From: Microvirga lenta
GTDB taxonomy: Bacteria > Pseudomonadota > Alphaproteobacteria > Rhizobiales > Beijerinckiaceae
NCBI RefSeq assembly: GCF_020532555.1
Contig: NZ_JAJBBR010000009.1
Coordinates: forward strand, 124,001 to 188,000
Direction: 5' to 3'
Length of the DNA: 64,000 nt
Shown: positions 49,233-59,067 of the stretch, in pieces
Numbering within the stretch: the first letter of the stretch is position 1
How the letters are laid out: every line of letters begins with the position of its first letter
Notes under the pieces: generated by a model
Databases searched by the model: none
What the model saw: the letters and a program-made list of their open reading frames with translations, nothing else
What the model was told of the DNA's origin: nothing
Translations under genes and position numbers: made by a program

Positions 49233-50153
49233 TTAAACCTTCTCGACCTCAGGCCGTCCGAGAATGCCGGAGGGCATGAAGATCAGGACGATGGCCAGAA
49301 TGGAGAAGGCCGCCACGTCCTTGTACTCGATCGAAAAATAGGCCGACCAGAAGGTCTCGATGAGACCGATGATCAAGCCGCCGAGAACCGCGCCCGGCAG
49401 GGAGCCGATGCCGCCCAGAACCGCCGCGGTGAAGGCCTTCACGCCGGGAACGAAGCCGTCGCTGAAGCTCACGACGCCATAATACAGCAGATACATGGTG
49501 CCGGCGACGGCCGCGAGGGCGGCGCCGATGACGAAGGTGAGGGAGATCGTCCGGTCCACGTTGATGCCGAGCAGCGCCGCCATCTTGCGGTCCTGCTCGC
49601 AGGCGCGCTGGGCCCGGCCGAGGGAGGTCTTCTGCACGATGTACCAGAAGATCGACAGCAGAACGGCCGTCGAGACCATGATGATGATCTGCTTGTAGGA
49701 GAGGGCCACGTTGTAGCCGCTCTCGCCCTGGAACAGCACGATCACCTCGCCGACCATGGGGGGCGTCGGCTTGTTACGGGCGCCCTGGGCCACCTGAACG
49801 AAGTTCGACAGGAAGATCGACACGCCGATGGCCGAGATCAGCGGCGCCAGGCGGAAGGAGCCGCGCAGGGGCCGGTAGGCGATCCGTTCCACGGTCCAGC
49901 CCCACAGCGAGGTCAGCGCCATCGCGATGAGGAGCACGATGAACAGGGCCAGCACCACCGACGAGATCCCGAGCCAGGTGGTCAGGATCACGAAGAAGAT
50001 GAGCGCGATGAAGGCGGAGAGCATGAAGACGTCGCCGTGGGCGAAGTTCACCATGCCGATGATGCCGAAGACCATCGTGTAACCGATGGCGATGAGGCCG
50101 TAGATCGACCCCAGCGTCAGCCCGTTGATGAGCTGCTGCACAAAGATTTCCAT
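49233..50153 (-). CDS. livH: Branched-chain amino acid ABC transporter permease LivH
   Basis: A 306-residue permease with about eight hydrophobic helices. The start [21 protein letters not shown] and [20 protein letters not shown] are LivH signatures; the ATPase-contact loop is [22 protein letters not shown]. It is the first gene of the operon livH-livM-livG-livF-DUF6867-livK, whose promoter should lie in the 273-base gap 50154-50426 shared with the divergent flavin reductase gene; I see no clear promoter motif there. Confidence 0.95.
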   Translation of the reverse strand: MEIFVQQLINGLTLGSIYGLIAIGYTMVFGIIGMVNFAHGDVFMLSAFIALIFFVILTTWLGISSVVLALFIVLLIAMALTSLWGWTVERIAYRPLRGSFRLAPLISAIGVSIFLSNFVQVAQGARNKPTPPMVGEVIVLFQGESGYNVALSYKQIIIMVSTAVLLSIFWYIVQKTSLGRAQRACEQDRKMAALLGINVDRTISLTFVIGAALAAVAGTMYLLYYGVVSFSDGFVPGVKAFTAAVLGGIGSLPGAVLGGLIIGLIETFWSAYFSIEYKDVAAFSILAIVLIFMPSGILGRPEVEKV

Positions 50154-50426
50154 GTCCTACCCTTGCCCCTCTGGATGGGGTCATTGTTGGTGAAGGCCAG
50201 CAAAGCACGATGCGTGGTCGAGGCCAAGCCGGACCTAAGGTGAGGTGTCTCTAGCAAACGGGATTCCGTTCGACAACGTTCTGTTAAGTTTCCTATCAGT
50301 TCCACGAATGGACCCGGAGTCCAAACTAGCGTCAGGGGCCGCTTTCAAAATAGGCAGCGAAGACCATATGCCTCCTATGACCTTGTGCTCGGCCAAAAAG
50401 GGTGGAAGAGGCTTGTCCGGATCCAG

Positions 50427-50951
50427 ATGTTGAAAAAGCAGCCCTTCCCCGACTCCGCCACCGGTGCCTCCGGCCTCGATTCCGTCCTCTTCCGGGAGGG
50501 CATGAGCCACGTGGCCGCGGCCGTGCACGTGGTCACGACCGACGGGCCCGCGGGCCGCGCGGGCTTTACCGCGACCGCGGTCACGCCCGTCACCGACAGT
50601 CCCGCCTCCCTGCTGGTCTGCGTCAACACCGAGGGCCGCTCCGGCCAGTCGCTGCTCGCCAACGGGGTCTTCTGCGTCAACACCCTGGGCGCCGCCGACC
50701 GGGAGGTCGCGGACATCTTCGCGGGGCGGGCCGATCTTCACGGCCAGGACCGGTTCTCCCGCGGGCGCTGGGAAACCCTCGCGACCGGCGCTCCCGTCCT
50801 TGGCACGAGCCTCGTGTCCTTCGACTGCCGTCTGAGCGAGGCGCGGATCGTGGCCACCCACCACGTGATCATCGGCGAGATCGTCGCCATCCGGATCGGG
50901 GAGACGCAGCCGGCCCTGGTCTATCAGAACCGGCTCTACCACGAGCTTTAA
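50427..50951 (+). CDS. Flavin reductase family protein
   Basis: A 174-residue split-barrel flavoprotein resembling RutF/HpaC, which supply reduced FMN or FAD to a monooxygenase. The pattern FREGMSHVAAAVHVVTTDG, GFTATAVTPVTDSPASLLVCVN and NGVFCVNTLG is characteristic, followed by FDCRLSEARIVATHHVIIGEI. No monooxygenase gene is adjacent, so its partner is unknown. Its stop interlocks with that of the convergent formyltransferase-like gene in a shared TTAA. Confidence 0.88.
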   Translation: MLKKQPFPDSATGASGLDSVLFREGMSHVAAAVHVVTTDGPAGRAGFTATAVTPVTDSPASLLVCVNTEGRSGQSLLANGVFCVNTLGAADREVADIFAGRADLHGQDRFSRGRWETLATGAPVLGTSLVSFDCRLSEARIVATHHVIIGEIVAIRIGETQPALVYQNRLYHEL

Positions 50952-51802
50952 TCCCGGCCCGAGCGCTGCCCCTTGGGCGCGTAGGGGCTCCACCCGGTGA
51001 GCTGGACGAACCCGTCGCTCACGGCGACGACCAGGTGCCTCCGGTGCCTGTGGACGAGGGTGCCGGGCTTGTAGCCGTGCCGCTCCTCCCAGCCGCCGCC
51101 CTCCCAGACGTAGATGAACCGGGAATCCACCTTGGCGAAGGTCTCGATGGACCCGAAGGTGCGCATCGTCCGCAGGACCTCGCGCACGCTCTTCGTCCAG
51201 TCGAGGGTGCGCTCGGCCTGGGTCATGCGCGGCCAGTAGGAGCCCTCGCCCTGCGGCTTCGCCTCCGCCCAGAGCCGGGGCAGCTCCTCCGCGAGGGAGC
51301 CGGCGATGCGCCTGGCCGCCATCTGGCACCGGGCGAGGAGGAGGTCGTGGTTCTCGTGCGGGGACAGGGGAAACCGCTCCTGCGCGATGATGGCGCCCGT
51401 ATCGAAGGACGGCTCCAGCACATGAGCGGTCACGCCCCATTCCTCCCGGTCCTCGAGGATCGCCTGGAACAGCGGATAGGGGCCGCGCCCGACCGGAAGG
51501 GGCGAGGGGTGGAAGTTCAGCGCATAGGGCAGATACGGCTCCCAGCCTTTGACGAGCCAGGGATATCCGGCCACGACCAGCGCCTGGCAGCGCATGGCCC
51601 TGAGGCTCGCCAGATCCGCCAGGGAGATCCGCGCCATCTGGATCGGCACCCGGTAGCTGCGGGCACGGGCGATGGTGACCTCGTTGAAATCGTAGATGCC
51701 GTCGCAGGGGCGGCTGAAGAGTTTGACCGGCTCCCAGCCCTTGGCCAGCAGAGCCTCGAAGACGTCTCCGAGGAAATCGATTCCGGCGAAGGCGAAGCGC
51801 AT
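50948..51802 (-). CDS. Formyltransferase-fold protein (Fmt-like)
   Basis: A 284-residue protein with the formyltransferase fold used with 10-formyltetrahydrofolate. The catalytic block ALNFHPSPLPVGRGPYP (near residue 94) supplies Asn and His, and the aspartate is in GVTAHVLEPSFDTGAII near 122. The C-terminal part contains RTMRTFGSIETFAKVD and a beta-rich Fmt-C-like tail. A nucleotide-sugar or methionyl-tRNA-type substrate cannot be told apart here; the genome should have its own fmt elsewhere next to def. Confidence 0.78.
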   Translation of the reverse strand: MRFAFAGIDFLGDVFEALLAKGWEPVKLFSRPCDGIYDFNEVTIARARSYRVPIQMARISLADLASLRAMRCQALVVAGYPWLVKGWEPYLPYALNFHPSPLPVGRGPYPLFQAILEDREEWGVTAHVLEPSFDTGAIIAQERFPLSPHENHDLLLARCQMAARRIAGSLAEELPRLWAEAKPQGEGSYWPRMTQAERTLDWTKSVREVLRTMRTFGSIETFAKVDSRFIYVWEGGGWEERHGYKPGTLVHRHRRHLVVAVSDGFVQLTGWSPYAPKGQRSGRD

Positions 51803-51829
51803 TCGCGGTGATCCTCCCTGCCGGGTCCC

Positions 51830-53293
51830 TTACTCGGCTCTGCTCATGCCCGTGTCCACCGAGGCGGTCAGCGCCCGCCTCGGCCCCTTCCTGATAAATG
51901 AACGGAAGATCGCATTGTTGCGCAAGGCCGTCTCGCCGGCGCTGATGACGGTGTCGAGGGTCTGCGGGTCGAGCTTGAACCGGGTCGGGACCTTGTCGAG
52001 CCGCGCCTTGAGCTCGGGGCCCGCATCCTCGAAGGAGACCCGGCCGACGGTGAAGGTGACGTCGGCGCAGTTCCAGCCGGCGAGCGTGCCGCGCAGCTTC
52101 ACGACCTCCGCGCTGGACAGGGAGCAGCGCCAGCGCCGCAGGTCGTCCTGCCAGTCGCGCATGATGGTCGTGAAGTAGTCGTAGCCCTTGTAGACGCCGG
52201 AATCGATGGCCGCGTCGGTCACGACCCCGGCGAGTTCGAAGCCGGACGGGGAGGCGAGGTTGCGGGGCCAGTTGCCGGCCGGATCGCGGCCCGCATCGAC
52301 GACGAGGAACAGGAAGCGCTTGACCCGCACGGCCTGCTCGGCGGTCATCGGCATGTAGGGCCGGTCCCGGTTGGTGCGGGCGACGGCCAGCGAATGGATG
52401 CCGAAATTGTCCGTGAGGCCGCCGTCGAGGAGCTTCACGTAGCGGTATTTTTCCGGATCGCTGCGGTAGCGCATCACCGCGGCGGCGCTGGCCTTCAAGG
52501 TCGCGGGGGCGGTCGGGTCGGCGATGCCGCGCTGGTACCATTGCGGGACCTTGCCGCCGCAGGTCGCGCCGAAATTCTCGACGTTCATCGGAATGAAGAG
52601 GCCCGGCACGGCCGCCGATGCGGCGACCGCCTCCGACAGGCGCACCTTGCTCAGGTCGCTGCACAGCACGTTGAACGTGATCGGCTCGAACACGAAGGGC
52701 ACGCGGCTGTAGATGTCGGACGCGGCGATCCAGACCAGGGGACGCCCGCGGGCGAAGAGATCCGCGTAGGTGGCGCCGTCGAACAGGTTGTCGTCGAGCC
52801 AGCGGGGGAATTTGGAGCGGTCGTTGACGCCACCGTCCTCCACGATGCGCAGGACGTTGCCCAGGGAGACCTCCGTGTCGAAGCCCTGCTCGGCATTGCG
52901 CTCCAGGAAACGGGTGCGGAAATCCGGGAGCCCCTCGCGGCCCTTGAGGCCGAAATACGCGGCCGTCACCGAGCCGCCGGACACGCCGGTCACGAGGTCG
53001 ACCATGTCCGTCAGGCGGTTCTGGCCGCGCTCCGTCGTCATCTCGTAGCGGTCGAGTTCGTTCAGGACGCCGTAGGAGAAGGCCGAGGCCCGCATGCCGC
53101 CGCCGGAGAACGCGACGCCGACCACGGTCGAACCGAACTGCTCAGGGCCGAGGGGCCAGCCGCTCTGGTCGGCGGCCGCCGCGATGGGGCCGTTGATCGG
53201 CGTGTTGTCGACCGAACCCGCACAGGCGGAAACCGCCATGACCATGGTGCCCGCAAGCACCCAGCGTCCGAACAGGCCCCTATACTTTTTCAT
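51830..53293 (-). CDS. Patatin-like phospholipase lipoprotein
   Basis: A 487-residue predicted lipoprotein with lipobox VSAC (Cys about residue 24). The patatin domain has the oxyanion loop AFSGGGMRASAFSYG near 63, the nucleophile GVSGGSVTAAYFG near 105 and the catalytic DGG in LLDGGLTDNFG near 275, so the Ser-Asp dyad is intact. It probably acts on phospholipids at the periplasmic face of a membrane. The C-terminal 150 residues have no known domain. The ATG at 53293 is chosen because it begins the signal peptide. Confidence 0.85.
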   Translation of the reverse strand: MKKYRGLFGRWVLAGTMVMAVSACAGSVDNTPINGPIAAAADQSGWPLGPEQFGSTVVGVAFSGGGMRASAFSYGVLNELDRYEMTTERGQNRLTDMVDLVTGVSGGSVTAAYFGLKGREGLPDFRTRFLERNAEQGFDTEVSLGNVLRIVEDGGVNDRSKFPRWLDDNLFDGATYADLFARGRPLVWIAASDIYSRVPFVFEPITFNVLCSDLSKVRLSEAVAASAAVPGLFIPMNVENFGATCGGKVPQWYQRGIADPTAPATLKASAAAVMRYRSDPEKYRYVKLLDGGLTDNFGIHSLAVARTNRDRPYMPMTAEQAVRVKRFLFLVVDAGRDPAGNWPRNLASPSGFELAGVVTDAAIDSGVYKGYDYFTTIMRDWQDDLRRWRCSLSSAEVVKLRGTLAGWNCADVTFTVGRVSFEDAGPELKARLDKVPTRFKLDPQTLDTVISAGETALRNNAIFRSFIRKGPRRALTASVDTGMSRAE

Positions 53294-53530
53294 TGTCGTC
53301 CACCCAGCCAATGACGAACGCAATACCGTGACCCAGGAAAACTCTCAATAGTCGTCGGGAAAGTCTTCACGGTCATCGTTACTTGCCGGGAGCGTGCCGT
53401 CAGCATGGTCAGGCGGCGGGCGGGAACTGGGGACAACGCTGGCGACTTAACCTTGAGCATGGGCGATCCTCGCCCCGATTGTCCGGCCGGAGGCCCTGAG
53501 GGACAGTCCGGCCTGCTGGAAGGAGGCCGC

Positions 53531-53800
53531 ATGGCATCGAAGGATTTCATCCGTCAGCTCGAAGGCTACGGGCTGACCACCGCCAACATCCTCTACCGTC
53601 TGCCCGATCACCCCGCGCTCCTGCAGACCTACATCTGGCAGGATTACGATCTCGCCCCGGACTTCCCGATCCTTCTGGAATTCCTGGATTTCTGGCAGCG
53701 GGAACTGGCCGGACCGCTTCATTCCGTCACGGTGACCCACGCCCGCCTGATCAGGCCGGCGGAGTTCCGGGCGGTCGAGGGCGAACTCACGCTCCATTAA
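53531..53800 (+). CDS. usg: Usg family protein
   Basis: An 89-residue protein of the Usg family, small conserved proteins of alphaproteobacteria first noted near tryptophan genes. MASKDFIRQLEGYGLTTANI, YRLPDHPALLQTYIWQDYDLAPDFP and FLDFWQRELAGPLHSV are the conserved blocks. The function is unknown. A perfect AGGAGG lies five bases before the ATG at 53531. Confidence 0.88.
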   Translation: MASKDFIRQLEGYGLTTANILYRLPDHPALLQTYIWQDYDLAPDFPILLEFLDFWQRELAGPLHSVTVTHARLIRPAEFRAVEGELTLH

Positions 53801-53900
53801 GGGGTATGCGGCCCTCGGCGGCACCAAGCCGGGCTTGGCCCCGGCACGCAACTCGGGTAGAGAAGCCTCTCTTGAGCGTCCTTGAACTTGCCGGGGCTCC

Positions 53901-54497
53901 TTGTTCTCCAACGCGCGTACCTCCCAGATCCTGGCCGCGCTCGCATCCCAGCCGGGCGAGCGTCTGACGGTCCGAGACATCATGGCCGTGCTCCAGGATC
54001 GGGCGTTCGCCCTTCTGGTGGTTCTGCTCGGGTTGCCGAATTGCCTTCCCATGCCGCCGCCGATCCCCCTGGTCTGCGGCCTGCTGCTGGCCCTCGTGGC
54101 GATCCAGATCCTCTTCGGCCGTCCGACGCCATGGCTGCCGAGCACGCTTCTCAACCGCTCCATCGCCCAGACCGACGTGGAGCGGGCCGTCGGCCGCGCC
54201 ATGCCCGCGTTCCGCCGTCTCGAGCGCGTCTCCCGCCCGCGCATGACCTTTCTCGACACGCCCATCGCCATGCGCCTCATGGGAGCCGTCATCCTGATCC
54301 TGGCGCTGGGCCTTCTCTTCGCGCCGCCCTTCGTCGGTCAGATCCCGCTCGGCCTCGCCGTGTGCCTCGTGGGCCTGGGCCTCGTGGAGCGCGACGGCCT
54401 CGTGGTGCTGGGCGGCCTCGTCATCGGCAGCGTCGGCCTCACCTTGAGCCTCGGCTTCGTCTACGCGATCCTGTCGGGCATCGACACGCTGCTCTGA
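53901..54497 (+). CDS. exoD: ExoD family membrane protein
   Basis: A 198-residue membrane protein of the exopolysaccharide synthesis ExoD family. GERLTVRDIMAVLQDRAFALLVVLLGLPNCLPMPPPIPLVCGL (broken here by helix ends) is the family signature of residues about 20-62, and four to five hydrophobic helices follow. The likely start is the TTG at 53901, because no ATG or GTG precedes the conserved region in frame. Its biochemical role is unsettled; exoD mutants of Sinorhizobium are exopolysaccharide- and alkali-defective. Confidence 0.82.
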   Translation: MFSNARTSQILAALASQPGERLTVRDIMAVLQDRAFALLVVLLGLPNCLPMPPPIPLVCGLLLALVAIQILFGRPTPWLPSTLLNRSIAQTDVERAVGRAMPAFRRLERVSRPRMTFLDTPIAMRLMGAVILILALGLLFAPPFVGQIPLGLAVCLVGLGLVERDGLVVLGGLVIGSVGLTLSLGFVYAILSGIDTLL

Positions 54498-54516
54498 GCA
54501 TTCAACGGAGGCACGA

Positions 54517-54543
54517 ATGCCTTCATCCATCGTCCACGCATGA
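54517..54543 (+). CDS. Eight-codon leader ORF coupled to comB
   Basis: The sequence encodes MPSSIVHA then TGA. It has a strong GGAGG five bases before its ATG, and its TGA overlaps the ATG of comB (ATGA at 54540-54543). ComB itself has no visible Shine-Dalgarno, so ribosomes probably load here and restart at comB. Confidence 0.45.
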   Translation: MPSSIVHA

Positions 54544-55250
54544 CATACGTCTTCTGCGAATGGGGCTTGTCCGGGATCGAGGCCCTGCTCGGCCGGGTGG
54601 CGGCCGTGGTGATCGTGGATGTCCTGTCCTTTTCGACTGCGGTCGACGTTGCGGTCTCGAAAGGGGCGACGGTCTATCCGTTTCCCTACGGCGAGCGGGA
54701 GGCCGCGCAGCGCGAGGCCGAACGGCTCGGGGCGGTGCTGGCCCGGCCCCGGCGCGCAGCGGGCGGTCAGTTCAGCCTGTCGCCGGCCAGCCTTGCGACG
54801 GTTCCGGACGGGATGCGCCTGATGCTCCCGTCGCCCAACGGCTCACGCCTGTCGCTATCCTGCGGCGGGACGCCGGTTCTGGCCGGTTGTCTGCGGAATG
54901 CCGCCGCCGTCGCGCGGGCGGCTCGGATCGTCGCGGGCGAGGGCGCCATCGGCGTGGTGCCGGCGGGTGAACTCTGGCCGGACGGCAGCCTGCGTCCGGC
55001 CGTCGAGGACCTGCTGGGCGCGGGCGCCATCCTCCATCATCTGGACGGCTCGCTTTCGGCCGAAGCCGAGATCGCCCGGGCAGCCTACCGCGCCGTGGGA
55101 GCGGACCTCCCGCGCCTGATCCGGGCTTCGATGTCCGGCCGGGAACTGATCGACGGCGGTTTCGGCAGCGATGTTGAAATGGCCCTGGAATCGGGCATCA
55201 GCGCCTGCGCGCCCGTGCTGCGCGACGGCGCCTACCGGGCCTGCCGCTAG
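54540..55250 (+). CDS. comB: ComB-family 2-phosphosulfolactate phosphatase
   Basis: A 236-residue protein of the ComB family, which in methanogens dephosphorylates 2-phosphosulfolactate in coenzyme M synthesis; in bacteria the role is often a different or unknown phosphatase step. [25 protein letters not shown] (split here after the first helix), [14 protein letters not shown] and a [18 protein letters not shown] motif match the family's active site. Translation appears coupled to an eight-codon leader ORF. Its stop interlocks with that of the convergent radC in a shared CTAG. Confidence 0.85.
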   Translation: MTYVFCEWGLSGIEALLGRVAAVVIVDVLSFSTAVDVAVSKGATVYPFPYGEREAAQREAERLGAVLARPRRAAGGQFSLSPASLATVPDGMRLMLPSPNGSRLSLSCGGTPVLAGCLRNAAAVARAARIVAGEGAIGVVPAGELWPDGSLRPAVEDLLGAGAILHHLDGSLSAEAEIARAAYRAVGADLPRLIRASMSGRELIDGGFGSDVEMALESGISACAPVLRDGAYRACR

Positions 55251-55933
55251 ATCAGCTTGAGGCCCTTCAGGCTCGCATGGCCCTCCCGTCCGACGATGAT
55301 GTGGTCGTGGACGGTGATGCCGAGGGGCTTGGCGACCTCCATGATCTCGCGGGTCATCTTGATGTCGGCCGGCGAGGGGGTCGGGTCCCCGGAAGGGTGG
55401 TTGTGGACGAGGATCAAAGCCGAGGCGGAGAGTTCGAGGGCGCGCTTCACCACCTCGCGGGGGTAGACCGGCGTGTGGTCGACCGTGCCCGATTGCTGCA
55501 CCTCGTCGGCGATGAGGCCGTTGCGCTTGTCGAGGAAGAGCAGCCGGAACTGCTCCTTGTCCATGAAGGCCATGGCGGCCCGGCAATAGTCGATCACCGA
55601 AGTCCAGGAGGACAGGACCTGCCGCTTGGCCACGTCGCCCTTCACCAGCCGACGGGCGGCGGCCTCGATCACCTTCAGGTCGGTCACGACATTCGCGCCG
55701 ATCCCATCCACCTCCATCAGCCGGGCGGGCGGGGCGGCCAGAACCTCGGCGAAGGTGCCGAATCGCTTTAAGAGCTCCTTGGCGATGGGCTTCACGTCCC
55801 GGCGGGGAATGAGCCGGAACAGGACCAGTTCCAAAAGTTCGTAATCCGGCAGCGCATCGCCCCCGACCTGCAGGAACCGGGCGCGCAGCCGGTCGCGATG
55901 GCCGTGATAATGGGGAGACCCGTCGTCGCTCAT
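55247..55933 (-). CDS. radC: RadC/JAMM-domain protein
   Basis: A 228-residue RadC-family protein. The N-terminal helix-hairpin-helix-like part ends near 115, and the MPN+/JAMM domain carries [17 protein letters not shown] (near residue 170), the complete HxHxSGDxxPSxxD zinc site. The family was named for a DNA-repair phenotype that was later reassigned, so the true role is unclear. It is convergent with comB. Confidence 0.92.
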   Translation of the reverse strand: MSDDGSPHYHGHRDRLRARFLQVGGDALPDYELLELVLFRLIPRRDVKPIAKELLKRFGTFAEVLAAPPARLMEVDGIGANVVTDLKVIEAAARRLVKGDVAKRQVLSSWTSVIDYCRAAMAFMDKEQFRLLFLDKRNGLIADEVQQSGTVDHTPVYPREVVKRALELSASALILVHNHPSGDPTPSPADIKMTREIMEVAKPLGITVHDHIIVGREGHASLKGLKLI

Positions 55934-56056
55934 GCCCGCCGTTGCTCACAAGGTTTCAGTTGCCAAAGGGCAAAGACCGCAATTGCCCACGTTTTTGAAA
56001 CAATGTAGCTTTTGAGGCTGGGTAGATCCGGATGTCAAGGTGACAGAGGGAATTGA

Positions 56057-56308
56057 ATGAATGCGGCTTACTATGCGAAGCTCTTGCTCTTCCTGCTTCT
56101 CTCAAGCTTGGGCGGTCTCGCGGGTGCGGTTTTTGGCGCCGCCATTGGCTATCTCGCCGGAATGGTAGCCGTCTTCCTTTTTACTTTCGTAACTTACAGT
56201 TTCGATCCGCTCACAGTGGGTTTTTATACTCTGTTCCTCAGTGCAATCGTCGGCTTCATATGGGCGTTCGTGCGCTCATACACGCTGCTGGTCCGGCACC
56301 TCTGGTAA
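56057..56308 (+). CDS. Small membrane protein of unknown function (83 aa)
   Basis: Two hydrophobic regions (about residues 8-40 and 50-75), with a glycine-rich GGLAGAVFGAAIGYLAGM segment that could pack tightly in the membrane. No family recognised. Its base composition is more AT-rich than its neighbours. AGAGGG lies ahead of the ATG. Confidence 0.55.
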   Translation: MNAAYYAKLLLFLLLSSLGGLAGAVFGAAIGYLAGMVAVFLFTFVTYSFDPLTVGFYTLFLSAIVGFIWAFVRSYTLLVRHLW

Positions 56309-56310
56309 AG

Positions 56311-56339
56311 AAAAAGGCCACGGCGTGTCAGCCATGGCC
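56311..56339 (-). terminator. Intrinsic terminator after map
   Basis: On the minus strand GGCCATGGC and GCCGTGGCC pair with one mismatch around a six-base loop and run into TTTTT. It lies ten bases after the map stop. Confidence 0.8.
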
Positions 56340-56348
56340 CCTTGCCGG

Positions 56349-57170
56349 TCAAGCCAAGCTGAACGGCGGCTTGTCGTAGCCCTTGGGCGAGAAGGTGAAG
56401 ACCTCGACGCCGGTCTCGGTCACGCCCACCGTGTGCTCGAACTGGGCCGAGAGGGACCGGTCGCGAGTCACGGCGGTCCAGCCGTCGGAGAGCACCTTCA
56501 CCTGGGGGCGGCCGAGATTGATCATCGGCTCGATGGTGAAGAGCATGCCGGGCTTCAGCTCCACGTTATAGGCCGGCTCCACGTAATGGAGGATCGTCGG
56601 CGAATCGTGGAAGACCCGGCCGAGGCCGTGGCCGCAGAAGTCGCGCACCACCGAGCAGCGCTCGGCTTCGGCGTAGGTCTGGATGGCGGCGCCGATGTCG
56701 TTGGTGGTGGCGCCCGGCTTCACGACCGCGATGCCGCGCAGCAGGCACTCATAGGTGATCTCGCACAGGCGCTGCGCCCGGCGGGGCACGTCGCCGATAT
56801 AGTACATGCGGCTCGAATCCCCGTGCCACCCGTCGAGGATGAGGGTCACGTCGATATTGACGATGTCGCCGTCGCGCAGGGGCTTGTCGTTGGGAATGCC
56901 GTGGCAGACCACATGGTTGATCGAGGTGCAGATGGTCTTGGTGTAGCCGCGATAGTGCAGGCAGGCCGGATAGGCGCCGTTGTCCCGGATGAACTCGAAG
57001 GCCAGCCTGTCGAGGGCGTCCGTGGTCACGCCGGGCTTGGCGTGCTCGGCCAGCAGGTCGAGGCATTCGGCGGTCATGCGGCCCACCCGCCGCATGGCCT
57101 CGAACGCCTCCGGGCCATGAAGCGGGATCTCGGAGGCCCGCTTGCGTTCCATCACGTCGGTGTCAGTCAT
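56349..57170 (-). CDS. map: Methionine aminopeptidase, type I
   Basis: A 273-residue metalloenzyme removing the initiator methionine. The five metal ligands are visible: ICTSINHVVCHGIPND (His near 103), VNIDVTLILDGWHGDSSRM (two Asp near 122 and 133), FCGHGLGRVFHDSP (His near 196) and TIEPMINLG (Glu near 229), with the last Glu in SAQFEHTVGVT. The ATG at 57170 follows AAGGATC. Confidence 0.95.
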   Translation of the reverse strand: MTDTDVMERKRASEIPLHGPEAFEAMRRVGRMTAECLDLLAEHAKPGVTTDALDRLAFEFIRDNGAYPACLHYRGYTKTICTSINHVVCHGIPNDKPLRDGDIVNIDVTLILDGWHGDSSRMYYIGDVPRRAQRLCEITYECLLRGIAVVKPGATTNDIGAAIQTYAEAERCSVVRDFCGHGLGRVFHDSPTILHYVEPAYNVELKPGMLFTIEPMINLGRPQVKVLSDGWTAVTRDRSLSAQFEHTVGVTETGVEVFTFSPKGYDKPPFSLA

Positions 57171-57370
57171 CGTCGATCCTTGAGTTAAGGCGAATGTAGG
57201 GATTGGCGCGCGCGACGCAAGCAAAGACATGGGTGGCGGCATGGGCCGAACGGCACGGGTTCTGCGACCGCACCAGGACCGGGTGACGATGGGGCCGGCT
57301 TGCGATTGGGCCGCAAGGGTGTCATGAGCAGCCCCAATCCAGCCGGTCGTCCGGCGTCAGGTTACGGGAA

Positions 57371-58195
57371 ATGAACGATCCTCGCCCCTTCGGCACCTAT
57401 GCGCCCTCGGGCTTCACCCGCTGGGCCATCGAGCGCACCCGCGCCCTGTCCGGCGGCTGGGCCGCCCGCCGCCTCGCCTTTCTCCTGCGCCGCCTCGCGG
57501 TCCGGTCCCTGAGGGGCGCGCCCCTGGACGTGGAGACCCTGGGCGCCCGGATGCGGCTTTATCCCTACAACAACGTCTGCGAGAAGCGCATTCTGTTCAC
57601 CCCGCAGTTCTTCGATCCCCAGGAGCTCGCCCTGCTCGAGACCCGGATCAAGGAGGGCTTCGCCTTCGTGGACGTGGGCGCCAATGTGGGGGGCTACGCA
57701 CTCTTCGTGGCGGCCCGGGCCGGGCGCTCGGCCCGGATCCTGGCCCTGGAGCCGCAGCCCGAGATCTTCGACCGGCTGACCTACAACATCCGCCAGAACC
57801 CCTTCGGCACCATCAAGGCCATCGCCTGCGCCGTGGCCGACAAGACCGGGGAGCTGACCCTGTTCCTCGACCCCCGGAACAAGGGCGAATCCAGCGTCAA
57901 GATCGTGGGTTCGAGCCAGTCGAACGCGGTGCGCGTCCCGGCCGTGACGCTCCTCGACCTCCTGCGGCGGGAGAACTTCGATCGCGTGGACGCGGTCAAG
58001 ATCGACGTGGAGGGCGCCGAGGACCTGATCCTCGATCCCTTCTTCCGCGACGCCCCGGCCTCGCTCCATCCCTCCCTCATCGTGATCGAGGACGGAAGGG
58101 ACCAGTGGCAGATCGACCTGCCGAAGCTCCTGGAAGGCCACGGCTACAGGCTGATCCTCCAGACGCGGCTCAACCTGGTCTACGAAAAGGCCTGA
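57371..58195 (+). CDS. FkbM family methyltransferase
   Basis: A 274-residue SAM-dependent methyltransferase. The SAM-binding loop FVDVGANVGGYALFVAARAG lies near residue 100, followed by ILALEPQPEIFDRL (acidic residue at the end of strand 2) and the FkbM-typical VKIDVEGAEDLI near 210. FkbM enzymes often O-methylate sugars or polyketides. No biosynthetic cluster surrounds the gene, so the acceptor is unknown. Confidence 0.85.
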   Translation: MNDPRPFGTYAPSGFTRWAIERTRALSGGWAARRLAFLLRRLAVRSLRGAPLDVETLGARMRLYPYNNVCEKRILFTPQFFDPQELALLETRIKEGFAFVDVGANVGGYALFVAARAGRSARILALEPQPEIFDRLTYNIRQNPFGTIKAIACAVADKTGELTLFLDPRNKGESSVKIVGSSQSNAVRVPAVTLLDLLRRENFDRVDAVKIDVEGAEDLILDPFFRDAPASLHPSLIVIEDGRDQWQIDLPKLLEGHGYRLILQTRLNLVYEKA

Positions 58196-58226
58196 GGCCC
58201 TCCCGGCGGGCGAGGTCGGCCGAGGG

Positions 58227-58946
58227 TCAGCGCGGCGTCACGATGGGGATCGGCCGGTCGATGACCACCTCCTCTGTGCTGATCCGGCAGACATAGGCAT
58301 AGGATTCGACCCCCGCCGCGAGGGCATGGCGGAAGGCCTTGTCGTAGGTCGGGTCGATGTCGCGGGCCACGTCGAAGCGCTCCGCGTCCATCTGGATCAC
58401 GTAGACCAGGGCCGCCCGGGCTCCCGAAGCGGCCATGTCGGCCAGCTCGTAGAGGTGCTTGGCGCTGCGGGCCGCGACGCAATCCGGGAATTCGGCGAAG
58501 CCCGCCTCGCGCATGAGATGGCAGTTCTTCACCTCCAGATAGCAGGGCGGCTCACCGTCCTTCTCCAGCAGGAAGTCGACCCGGCTGTTGCGGCCGTACT
58601 TCACCTCCGGCCGCACGCTGTCATAGCCGGCGAAAGGGGCGAGCCGTCCGTCCCGCAGGGCTTCGGCCACCAGGAGGTTGGGGCGGGAGGTGTTGATGCC
58701 GATGAGTTGCTCCGGCCCGCCGCCGGCCGGAACCTCGACGAACTCCCAATTGTACTTGAGCTTGCGGGCGGGGTTGTGGGCCCGGGACAGGAAGACGCGG
58801 CTGCCCGGCTCCTTCAGCCCCATCATCGCCCCGGGATTGGCGCAATGGGCCGTCACCTGCTCGCCGCTGGCAAGGACGACATCGGCGAGGAAGCGCTTGT
58901 AGCGCTCGATGAGGCGGCCTTCGAGCAGGGGTTCTTGAAAACGCAT
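58227..58946 (-). CDS. sfsA: SfsA (sugar fermentation stimulation protein)
   Basis: A 239-residue SfsA-family protein. Family blocks are VTAHCANPGAMMGL near 32, RKLKYNWEFVEV near 62, VKYGRNSRVDFLLE near 115, CYLEVKNCHLM near 135 (nuclease-like E-x-K) and FPDCVAARSAKHLYEL near 155. It is described as a DNA-binding protein affecting maltose genes in E. coli, but the fold suggests a nuclease; the role here is not known. Confidence 0.9.
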   Translation of the reverse strand: MRFQEPLLEGRLIERYKRFLADVVLASGEQVTAHCANPGAMMGLKEPGSRVFLSRAHNPARKLKYNWEFVEVPAGGGPEQLIGINTSRPNLLVAEALRDGRLAPFAGYDSVRPEVKYGRNSRVDFLLEKDGEPPCYLEVKNCHLMREAGFAEFPDCVAARSAKHLYELADMAASGARAALVYVIQMDAERFDVARDIDPTYDKAFRHALAAGVESYAYVCRISTEEVVIDRPIPIVTPR

Positions 58947-59067
58947 CGGGATCCGTCATTGAAAGGAAAGGGGGCTCCGTAGCAGGGGAGAAGCCCCGGC
59001 TTCAACCGAAGGCTTGCTTGAGAATTGCCGCATCCGGCGCTAAAGGCCCTCAAAAGGATCGTTCCGC

